7,243 bases of DNA, taken from contig CAAFJY010000091.1 of assembly GCA_900763355.1 (NCBI GenBank), forward strand, positions 1 to 7,243. The letters run 5' to 3'. Source of the DNA: Clostridia bacterium (GTDB taxonomy: Bacteria; Bacillota; Clostridia; Oscillospirales; Butyricicoccaceae). Within the stretch, counting starts at the first letter, position 1. The number at the start of each line of letters is the position of its first letter. The position numbers and the translations under genes were made by a program. Under the pieces are notes generated by a model. The model made no database searches, was not told where the DNA came from, and saw nothing but the letters and a program-made list of their open reading frames with translations. Positions 1 to 4,120 of the stretch are shown here, in pieces.

Positions 1-24
1 CACCGGCTTTTTACCGAAAAATGC

Positions 25-53
25 TTTTGAATTTCACAAAATCGTGCTAGAAT
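25..53 (+). promoter_or_regulatory. Candidate extended -10 promoter for the HAD phosphatase gene
   Basis: An extended -10 element, TGcTAGAAT, lies at 45-53. Upstream, TTTTGA (25-30) sits 17 bases away and TTGAAT (27-32) 15 bases away, so the -35 is weak or poorly spaced and the TG extension probably compensates. Transcription would start near 60, giving a leader of about 45 bases to the ATG at 105. The surrounding 1-80 stretch is AT-rich relative to the genes and holds no other feature I can support. Confidence 0.5.
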
Positions 54-88
54 ACGGGGTGAGAACAAACAAAGGGACAAATGGATAC

Positions 89-95
89 AAAGGAG
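89..95 (+). promoter_or_regulatory. Ribosome binding site that decides the HAD start
   Basis: AAAGGAG lies 9 bases before the ATG at 105, which is optimal spacing. The in-frame upstream ATG at 81 has only AAAGGGA (71-77) with 3 bases of spacing. The extra eight residues it would add (MDTKECDP) do not look like part of a HAD N-terminus. The start at 105 is therefore preferred. Confidence 0.75.
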
Positions 96-104
96 TGTGA
101 TCCC

Positions 105-890
105 ATGGAAACACTGCGCAAGCACAAGGGTTTCATCTGCGATATGGACGGCGTCATCTACCACGGCAACCGGCTTCTGCCCGGGGTGAAGGAGTTTGTG
201 GATTGGCTGTACAAGGAAGATAAAAATTTCCTCTTCCTCACCAATTCCTCCGAACGCTCCCCCAAGGAGCTTCAGCAAAAGCTCAAGCGCATGGGTCTGG
301 AGGTGGACGAGAGCCATTTTTATACCAGCGCTCTGGCCACGGCCCGGTTTATCAGCTCCCAGGCCCCGGGATGCTCGGCCTATGTCATCGGGGGCGCGGG
401 GCTCATTATGGCGCTCCATGACGAGGGCATCACCATGAACGACGTGGATCCGGACTATGTGGTCATCGGGGAAGGCAATAATTACAATTACGAAAATGTC
501 CTCAAGGCGGTGCGCCTGGTGCTTCGGGGCGCTCGGCTCATCGGCACCAACAGCGATCTCACGGGCCCCTCGGAGGAGGGGCTGATCCCCGCCTGCCGGG
601 CTATGATCGCCCCCATCGAGATGGCCACCGGTCAGACGGCCTATTTTGTGGGCAAGCCCAACCCCCTGATGATGCGCACCGGTCTGCGGAACCTCCAGGT
701 CCATTCCGAGGACGCCGTCATGATCGGCGACCGCATGGACACCGACATCGTCGCCGGCATCGAGACCGGCCTGGACACCGTTTTGGTGCTCTCCGGCGTC
801 ACCGACCGGAATGATGTGAAAAAGTTCCCCTATCGCCCCAGGCTGATTCTGAACGGCGTGGGCGACATCCCCGGTTCGGTGAAGGAGTGA
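105..890 (+). CDS. NagD-like HAD-superfamily hydrolase (sugar/nucleotide phosphatase)
   Basis: The 261-residue product is a complete HAD phosphatase of the NagD/AraL (C2-cap, subfamily IIA) type. Motif I is DMDGV at residues 13-17, with Asp13 the predicted nucleophile and Asp15 the general acid/base. Motif II is LTNSS at 45-49, motif III is the Lys of GKPNP at 183-187, and motif IV is GDRMDTD at 208-214, which ligates Mg2+. The GTNSD element (147-151) is also typical of NagD proteins. The length matches the usual 250-280 residues. It is predicted to be cytosolic, with no signal peptide or membrane segment. Family members dephosphorylate small metabolites such as nucleotides, p-nitrophenyl phosphate or sugar phosphates, and the substrate cannot be read from sequence. 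It appears monocistronic, with its own promoter and a terminator 28 bases after the stop. An alternative in-frame start at 81 is less likely. Confidence 0.92.
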   Translation: METLRKHKGFICDMDGVIYHGNRLLPGVKEFVDWLYKEDKNFLFLTNSSERSPKELQQKLKRMGLEVDESHFYTSALATARFISSQAPGCSAYVIGGAGLIMALHDEGITMNDVDPDYVVIGEGNNYNYENVLKAVRLVLRGARLIGTNSDLTGPSEEGLIPACRAMIAPIEMATGQTAYFVGKPNPLMMRTGLRNLQVHSEDAVMIGDRMDTDIVAGIETGLDTVLVLSGVTDRNDVKKFPYRPRLILNGVGDIPGSVKE

Positions 891-917
891 GCATCGTCTC
901 ATTCGGGAAAAATTATA

Positions 918-955
918 AAAAGCCCCGCCCCGGCAAGCGCCGGGGCGAGGCTTTT
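918..955. terminator. Bidirectional intrinsic terminator between convergent genes
   Basis: A 17-base inverted repeat with one mismatch has arms at 918-934 and 939-955 and a 4-base loop, and reads AAAAGCC...GGCTTTT. On the plus strand the T-tract follows the HAD gene. On the minus strand the reverse complement runs into TTTTTATAATTTTT, which serves the flavodoxin operon. It lies between the two convergent transcription units. Confidence 0.9.
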
Positions 956-965
956 CCATATTCCG

Positions 966-1055
966 TTACAGCCGCAGCAGGGCGGGCAGCAGTCCCAGGA
1001 AGAGGGCCAGCGCCAGCACCAAGAGCCGCTGCCGGAGCATCCTCCCGGGGGCCAT
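966..1055 (-). CDS. Possible hydrophobic miniprotein (29 aa, one membrane helix)
   Basis: An open frame begins 5 bases after the flavodoxin stop codon and ends just before the operon terminator. It would encode 29 residues (24 from the internal ATG at 1040). The start is basic (MAPGRMLRQR); the rest is almost purely Leu/Ala/Val/Phe/Gly/Pro and ends LLRL. This is the profile of a single-span membrane miniprotein with its N-terminus in the cytoplasm. No good ribosome binding site precedes the first ATG, so translation would rely on coupling to flavodoxin. GGGAGG abuts the internal ATG with no spacer, which is too close. The family is not recognised. In GC-rich DNA a Leu-rich short frame can arise by chance, so this is a candidate only. 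Confidence 0.33.
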   Translation of the reverse strand: MAPGRMLRQRLLVLALALFLGLLPALLRL

Positions 1056-1060
1056 GGAGG

Positions 1061-1486
1061 TTATTCCGCCAGCTGGCGGCCCATGGCGCGGAGGGAGTCC
1101 ATGACGCCCGCGTCAGGCGCGCCGCAGCAGATGACGCTGTCGCACACCAGGCTCAGGCCGCTGTCGCAGCAATCCTGCTCCCAGCTCTGCATCCACTCGC
1201 CGCTGCCCCATCCATAGGAGCCGAAGAGGGCGATGCGCTTGCCGGACAGGCAGCCCTTGATGGTGGAGAACATGGGCTCGAACTCCATCTCTTCCAGGAC
1301 CTCTGCGCCCATGGCAGGGCAGCCAAAGGCCACGGCAGAGCAGCCGGAGAGAGCGTCGGGGGTGACTTCACCGGGGGTATAGAGGGCGGCGTCGGCCCCG
1401 GCTTCCTTCATGCCGGCCAGGACGGCCTGGGCCATGGCCTCGGTGTTGCCGGTGCCGCTCCAATAAACAACAGCAGTCTTTTTCAT
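1061..1486 (-). CDS. Short-chain flavodoxin
   Basis: The 141-residue protein is a classic short-chain flavodoxin, a cytosolic FMN electron carrier that can replace ferredoxin in low-potential redox reactions, typically when iron is limiting. The FMN phosphate-binding loop SGTGNT is at residues 10-15, after the first strand (KKTAVVYW). The second FMN loop lies around 54-62 (FGCPAMGAE). The region GSYGWGSGEW (89-98) supplies the isoalloxazine-stacking aromatics. The length is normal for the family. The start at 1486 is supported by AAAGGA upstream and by the conserved MKKTAVVYWSGTGNT N-terminus; the frame stays open upstream only because it reads DUF3793 out of frame. It is the third gene of the operon, 43 bases after DUF3793 and with its own ribosome binding site. 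The operon context suggests induction under metal limitation (inference). Confidence 0.95.
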   Translation of the reverse strand: MKKTAVVYWSGTGNTEAMAQAVLAGMKEAGADAALYTPGEVTPDALSGCSAVAFGCPAMGAEVLEEMEFEPMFSTIKGCLSGKRIALFGSYGWGSGEWMQSWEQDCCDSGLSLVCDSVICCGAPDAGVMDSLRAMGRQLAE

Positions 1487-1529
1487 AATGGGTGATTTCC
1501 TTTCTGTTTTGAGGTGGTAAGTGGTAGTA

Positions 1530-2084
1530 TCACACTGCCGCGGCCAGCTGTTCCAGAGGGATGCCCTCCTGCCAGCGGCGGCAATAGATCTCGGTGCATT
1601 GACGGAACCGGGCAAAGAGCGCCTGGGCTCGGGAAACGTCTCCATAGACCTTCCACAGACCGGCGTAGCGGTAGTTTTCCGCCCGGTTTTCGATGAAGCC
1701 CCGCACGTCCTCCGGGGGGTAGCTGAGGAATAGGCCGATCTCATGGGGAAAGCCGGACTGCTCCTCCAGCCGGTGGATGAGACGGCAGACGCAGCCTGCG
1801 CAGCTCTCGCAGGGATAGCCCTCCTTTTCCAGCAGTTCCAGGGCCTGAGGATCCCGGAGATCGGCCTCCAGCAGCTCCGGACGGTAGAGATAGAGCAGCG
1901 CCCGGCCCTGGGCAATATCGTGGAGGGGCAGCAGGCAGAGCCCCTTTGGGCTCAGACGCCGGTTGAGATCCCGCAGCTCCCGGAGAAAGCATTCCCGGTC
2001 CTCGTAGGGGCAGGGGAAGAGGGAGCCGGTCTTGATCCCGGCCAGGGTGGGCGCACCCTGCTGAACGACGATCTCCTCCGGCAT
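1530..2084 (-). CDS. DUF3793 family protein
   Basis: The 184-residue protein matches what I know of DUF3793, a Firmicutes family of unknown biochemical function. Recognisable conserved blocks are APTLAGIKTGSLF (11-23), the NRRLSPKGL region (41-49), PHEIGLFLSYPPEDVRGF (113-130) followed by IENRAEN, and WKVYGD (144-149). A cysteine cluster lies at residues 92, 95, 98 and 100 (CESCAGCVC), with further cysteines at 25, 32, 50, 163 and 168. This is unusually rich for a cytosolic protein and could bind metal or be redox active (inference). There is no signal peptide or membrane segment. The ATG lies two bases after the DUF2325 stop and has no strong Shine-Dalgarno, so translation is probably coupled. 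Its neighbours, DUF2325 and flavodoxin, suggest an iron- or redox-stress role, but no function should be assigned. Confidence 0.85.
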   Translation of the reverse strand: MPEEIVVQQGAPTLAGIKTGSLFPCPYEDRECFLRELRDLNRRLSPKGLCLLPLHDIAQGRALLYLYRPELLEADLRDPQALELLEKEGYPCESCAGCVCRLIHRLEEQSGFPHEIGLFLSYPPEDVRGFIENRAENYRYAGLWKVYGDVSRAQALFARFRQCTEIYCRRWQEGIPLEQLAAAV

Positions 2085-2086
2085 GG

Positions 2087-2368
2087 TCAGCAGACCCGCT
2101 TTTCCAAAATGCCCCGGAGCGCCGACAGGGAGCTGGTGTGGCACCGCTCGATGACGGTGTCCTGGCCCTTGATCTCGCTCAGGGCGATCTGGACCATCTT
2201 GTGAGACATAGTATTTGTAAAAAAGATCAAAAGATCCGGTTTGCCCAGCTTGCTCTTCAGCCCGCCCACGGGCTTGGTGAAGACCTTTGCCTGACACTGG
2301 TAGAGCTGGCACAGCTCCTTGTAGCGGCGTTCCATACATTCATTTCCGCCTAAGATCACAACGCTCAT
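2087..2368 (-). CDS. DUF2325 domain protein
   Basis: The 93-residue product is a stand-alone DUF2325 domain of normal length. It has a Rossmann-like start, MSVVILGGNECMERRY, with GGN at residues 7-9. The core is DLLIFFTNTMSHKM (45-58), followed by ERCHTSS (74-80). His56, Cys76 and His77 lie in the two most conserved-looking blocks and could form a ligand or metal site (inference). Function is unknown. It is the first gene of the DUF2325-DUF3793-flavodoxin operon, and its stop is followed within two bases by the next ATG. The ribosome binding site is weak (only a GAG-like element). A GTTAA-N6-CTAAC operator-like site lies 18 bases upstream of the start codon, suggesting repressor control of the whole operon. 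Confidence 0.85.
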   Translation of the reverse strand: MSVVILGGNECMERRYKELCQLYQCQAKVFTKPVGGLKSKLGKPDLLIFFTNTMSHKMVQIALSEIKGQDTVIERCHTSSLSALRGILEKRVC

Positions 2369-2385
2369 GGGTCATCTCGCTTTCT

Positions 2386-2403
2386 GGTTAAATATAACTA
2401 ACC
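2386..2403 (-). promoter_or_regulatory. Operator-like inverted repeat upstream of the DUF2325 operon
   Basis: GGTTA-N8-TAACC is an inverted repeat whose half-sites GTTA (2387-2390) and TAAC (2399-2402) are separated by 8 bases. On the plus strand it reads GTTAAATATAACTAAC. It shares 11 of 16 positions, in the same orientation, with the site at 3830-3845 (pattern GTTAA-N3-T-N2-CTAAC). It is 18 bases from the DUF2325 start codon and overlaps a possible -10. I infer a repressor site; the regulator is unknown. Confidence 0.55.
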
Positions 2404-2443
2404 GATGGTTTTAAAAAATGCGCTTCCCGCGCTTCGTGCCCTC

Positions 2444-2472
2444 AGTATAGCGAAAAAAAGGGGCCGTATCCA
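2444..2472 (-). promoter_or_regulatory. Candidate promoter for the DUF2325 operon
   Basis: On the minus strand, TATACT (2444-2449) is a good -10. A weak -35, TGGATA (2467-2472, 4 of 6 matches), sits 17 bases away, inside the terminator stem of the AraC operon. The start site would be near 2437, placing the operator at about +34 to +51. An alternative -10, TATATT (2391-2396), lies inside the operator but has no convincing -35. I cannot decide between them. Confidence 0.35.
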
Positions 2473-2496
2473 CTCCGTTTCGGCGGATACGGCTCC
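2453..2496 (-). terminator. Intrinsic terminator of the HMA-AraC operon
   Basis: A 12-bp stem (arms 2460-2471 and 2485-2496, one G-U pair) contains GCCGTATCC/GGATACGGC. It has a 13-base loop that can itself form CCG-TTT-CGG. On the minus strand the stem is followed by TTTTTTT (2453-2459). It lies 40 bases after the AraC stop codon and separates the two minus-strand operons. Confidence 0.9.
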
Positions 2497-2535
2497 AAAT
2501 CGTCAAAATGGCCGGTTTTCGGGAAAAAGGGCTGG

Positions 2536-3519
2536 TCAGGACCCGGCCCGGTCGGGGGCGCAGCTGTCCCGGTCGATGCCGCAGCGGTATTCGTTGGGGG
2601 AGACGCCGATGACATCCCGAAAGGCTCGGGCGAACTTGCTGGGATTGTCATAGCCGAACTGTCCGGCGATGTCCAGCACCGTCCGGTTGGTAGAGCGCAG
2701 CAGCTGAGCCGCGCCATGCATCCGCTGGGCCCGGAGAAAGGCGGCGGGAGACATCCCATACACTGCCTGGAAGGCGGCCTTGAGCTGAGTCTCCGACACC
2801 GAGAGAGCGGCGGACAGCTGGGTCCCGGTGATCTTTTCCCCGGCGTGGGCCAGGAGAAGATCCCGCACGGCCTCGGCCAGGGCAGCCTGGGAGGGGGAGA
2901 GGCCCGGGGTGCGCAGCTCCTCCGGCGTCACGGGGAAGGTGCTCAGGAAGAGCAGCAGCTCCAGGATCTTGACCTTGAAATACCCCTTCCGCGTGTGCTC
3001 CGGGACGCAGTAGAGCTCGGAAAACACGTGCTCCACCCGGGGGGAGGAGCGGGAGATGAAGAAATCATCCCGGCTGCAGAAGCGCTCGATGAGCGCCCCC
3101 GGCCGCACATCCACATCCCGGAGGAAGCAGGACAGACAGTCCGGTGCCCGCCGGGGGTCGATGGTGACGGTGATGCCGTGGTAGTGGCCGGTGGGGAAGC
3201 GGGCCTCCCGGGGAGGATCCTGGGCGCAAGACACCGAAAGATCCCCCGGGGCGAGGAAATAGAACCGCCCGCCGTGGAGATATTCCATCCGCCCCTCCCG
3301 GCAGTGGGAGATGCGCAGCAGCCCGGGGACGGGTTCCTCCAGAGCGCAGGCGGGGGCGTGTACGTCATAATAGGCCAGGTCGATCCCCGGAAAGACCGGG
3401 TAGCGGGTCACCTGGGCCCGGCCCTGGGGACAGGACAGCTCCAGCCGGAGGGGTCCATCCCCGGCGGGGAGGGTCTCCGGCGTGTGAAGACAGGGGGCGG
3501 AGGGGCCGGCAGCGCTCAT
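2536..3519 (-). CDS. AraC-family transcriptional regulator
   Basis: The 327-residue protein has an N-terminal ligand-sensing region and a C-terminal AraC/XylS DNA-binding domain at about residues 213-313. The first helix-turn-helix is near 230-252 (KITGTQLSAALSVSETQLKAAF). The second is near 279-301 (RTVLDIAGQFGYDNPSKFARAF), followed by the family signature end IGVSPNEYR. The N-terminal half has a cupin-like strand pattern with GRFYFLAPGDLSV (84-96) and the block FPTGHYHGITVTID, which I recognise from clostridial AraC regulators. The effector is unknown. Its ATG overlaps the HMA stop codon (ATGA) and there is no good Shine-Dalgarno, so translation is coupled. The two proteins are therefore made together and may form a metal-sensing pair (inference). 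Transcription comes from the promoter at 3854-3882, under the GTTAA-N6-CTAAC site. The C-terminal tail after residue 313 is a non-conserved 14-residue extension. Confidence 0.92.
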   Translation of the reverse strand: MSAAGPSAPCLHTPETLPAGDGPLRLELSCPQGRAQVTRYPVFPGIDLAYYDVHAPACALEEPVPGLLRISHCREGRMEYLHGGRFYFLAPGDLSVSCAQDPPREARFPTGHYHGITVTIDPRRAPDCLSCFLRDVDVRPGALIERFCSRDDFFISRSSPRVEHVFSELYCVPEHTRKGYFKVKILELLLFLSTFPVTPEELRTPGLSPSQAALAEAVRDLLLAHAGEKITGTQLSAALSVSETQLKAAFQAVYGMSPAAFLRAQRMHGAAQLLRSTNRTVLDIAGQFGYDNPSKFARAFRDVIGVSPNEYRCGIDRDSCAPDRAGS

Positions 3520-3779
3520 TTTTTGAACAGGCCCAAAAAGCCGCCCTTTTTCTCCGCGGCAGCGCCCTCAGTTACCGAGACCAGGGTGTAGCCGGTGTCG
3601 GCGATGGTCTTTTCCAGGGCGGCCCGGCCCAGGGGCTCGGGAGAGAGGATGACCATCTCCCCCTTGGTGTGGGAGACGGTGACCTTTTTCACGGAGAAAT
3701 GCTGGCGGACGGCGTCGCACAGATGAGCTTCGCACATGCCGCACATCATGCCGTCGATCTTCAGCGTGGTCTGTGTCAT
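3516..3779 (-). CDS. Small heavy-metal-associated (HMA) domain protein
   Basis: The 87-residue protein is a single HMA domain with ferredoxin-like fold spacing. The metal-binding motif is DGMMCGMCEAH at residues 9-19, with Cys13 and Cys16 as the CxxC soft-metal ligands. The DTGY block near residue 66 matches the usual final loop of HMA domains. After the domain comes a charged, flexible linker and the tail EKKGGFLGLFKK (76-87), a short basic amphipathic end that could touch membrane or a partner. Family members carry Cu(I) or other soft metals to transporters; the metal here is not determined, and no copper ATPase is in the window. The ribosome binding site GGAAAGGAG is well placed. The gene heads a two-gene operon with the AraC regulator, which it overlaps by 4 bases. 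Confidence 0.88.
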   Translation of the reverse strand: MTQTTLKIDGMMCGMCEAHLCDAVRQHFSVKKVTVSHTKGEMVILSPEPLGRAALEKTIADTGYTLVSVTEGAAAEKKGGFLGLFKK

Positions 3780-3788
3780 AAGAAAAAA

Positions 3789-3821
3789 CTCCTTTCCAAA
3801 GCGCGCCGGGAAGGGGCGCGC
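3789..3821 (-). promoter_or_regulatory. Leader hairpin and ribosome binding site of the HMA gene
   Basis: GGAAAGGAG (3789-3797, minus strand) is a strong Shine-Dalgarno 9 bases before the ATG. Three bases upstream of it a perfect 7-bp GC hairpin (arms GCGCGCC 3801-3807 and GGCGCGC 3815-3821, 7-base loop) would form in the leader RNA. It does not sequester the ribosome binding site. It may stabilise the mRNA or affect ribosome access. Confidence 0.5.
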
Positions 3822-3828
3822 GGGGCAT

Positions 3829-3846
3829 AGTTAACCGTTTCTAACT
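3829..3846 (-). promoter_or_regulatory. Operator-like inverted repeat at the HMA-AraC promoter
   Basis: AGTTA-N8-TAACT is an inverted repeat with GTTA at 3830-3833 and TAAC at 3842-3845. It follows the predicted start site (about 3847) immediately, so a bound protein would block initiation. It shares the pattern GTTAA-N6-CTAAC, orientation and N8 half-site spacing with the site at 2386-2403. These are the only two such sites I found in the window. The binding protein is inferred, possibly DtxR-like. Confidence 0.6.
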
Positions 3847-3853
3847 ACTCGAT

Positions 3854-3882
3854 AGTGTACCCCCGCCCGCCCGGAATGTCAA
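3854..3882 (-). promoter_or_regulatory. Strong sigma-A-type promoter of the HMA-AraC operon
   Basis: On the minus strand a perfect -35 TTGACA (3877-3882) is followed by a 17-base spacer and a -10 TACACT (3854-3859). Start is predicted near 3847. The operator directly downstream suggests a strong promoter held in check by a repressor. Confidence 0.82.
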
Positions 3883-3904
3883 GGCCCCGGGGGCGAAAGG
3901 GGGC

Positions 3905-3996
3905 AAAAATCAAAAAATGATATTTTTTACGGCCAAAAAAGCGCAAAACGGGAATTTTGCGGCTGAAATCGAAAAAAGAAAAATATTTTCGAAAAA
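3905..3996. other. Phased A/T-tract region between divergent promoters
   Basis: Within otherwise GC-rich DNA, A- or T-runs of 3-6 bases recur with centres near 3907, 3914, 3925, 3937, 3946, 3956, 3967, 3974, 3981, 3987 and 3994. Several are about one helical turn apart (9-12 bases), which predicts intrinsic curvature. The region ends 17 bases before the pckA -35 and starts 23 bases upstream of the HMA -35. It also contains the inverted repeat CGCAAAA-N6-TTTTGCG at 3942-3961. It may act as an UP-element or architectural-protein site. It encodes no gene. Confidence 0.5.
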
Positions 3997-4012
3997 GCAT
4001 GGGAAATGCGAT

Positions 4013-4041
4013 TTGACTTGCAGGGCCGATTCCGATAGAAT
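4013..4041 (+). promoter_or_regulatory. pckA: Sigma-A-type promoter of pckA
   Basis: TTGACT (4013-4018, 5 of 6 matches to -35) and TAGAAT (4036-4041, 5 of 6 matches to -10) are separated by exactly 17 bases. Start is predicted near 4048, giving a leader of about 73 bases before the ATG at 4121. Confidence 0.82.
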
Positions 4042-4066
4042 GGAAATCAGCAGATGATACCAATCG

Positions 4067-4084
4067 GGAATCCCATGGGTTTCC
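4067..4084 (+). promoter_or_regulatory. Imperfect palindrome in the pckA leader
   Basis: GGAATCCCATGGGTTTCC is an 18-base dyad with a single mismatched pair and no spacer, at about +20 to +37 of the predicted transcript. The position suits a repressor operator; as RNA it lacks a loop and would fold less well. No known catabolite-control consensus matches it, so the function is unassigned. Confidence 0.3.
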
Positions 4085-4120
4085 GTGCGGGGCAGTATAA
4101 CAGAAAGAGGTTGCATACAA

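Noticed and set aside
81..104. Alternative upstream ATG for the HAD phosphatase
   Set aside because: Poor Shine-Dalgarno spacing (3 bases), while AAAGGAG is ideally placed for 105; the added residues do not resemble the family.
887..1495. 202-codon plus-strand frame opposite flavodoxin
   Set aside because: Ala/Gly-rich shadow that crosses a strong terminator and lies antisense to a clear flavodoxin.
1487..1915. Upstream extension of the flavodoxin frame
   Set aside because: It overlaps DUF3793 out of frame. Flavodoxins begin at the MKK strand directly before SGTGNT.
2085..2339. Upstream extension of the DUF3793 frame through DUF2325
   Set aside because: The extension reads DUF2325 out of frame; family homology begins at MPEEIVVQ. 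I considered a frameshift fusion and saw no evidence, because both proteins are complete.
2497..2535. Second hairpin after the AraC stop
   Set aside because: Only a few short, interrupted complementarities were found; the terminator at 2453-2496 accounts for the end of the transcript.
2716..3591. 291-codon plus-strand frame opposite the AraC gene
   Set aside because: Gly-rich shadow of the AraC codons with no domain and no credible ribosome binding site.
3963..3978. Possible CcpA cre site (gctgaaatcgaaaaaa)
   Set aside because: Only the left half, TGAAA-N-CG, resembles cre; the right half does not, and the run is explained by the A-tract composition.
4085..4120. GTG start extending pckA by 12 residues
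   Set aside because: No Shine-Dalgarno. The ATG at 4121 has AGAAAGAGG at 10 bases and gives the family's usual N-terminus.
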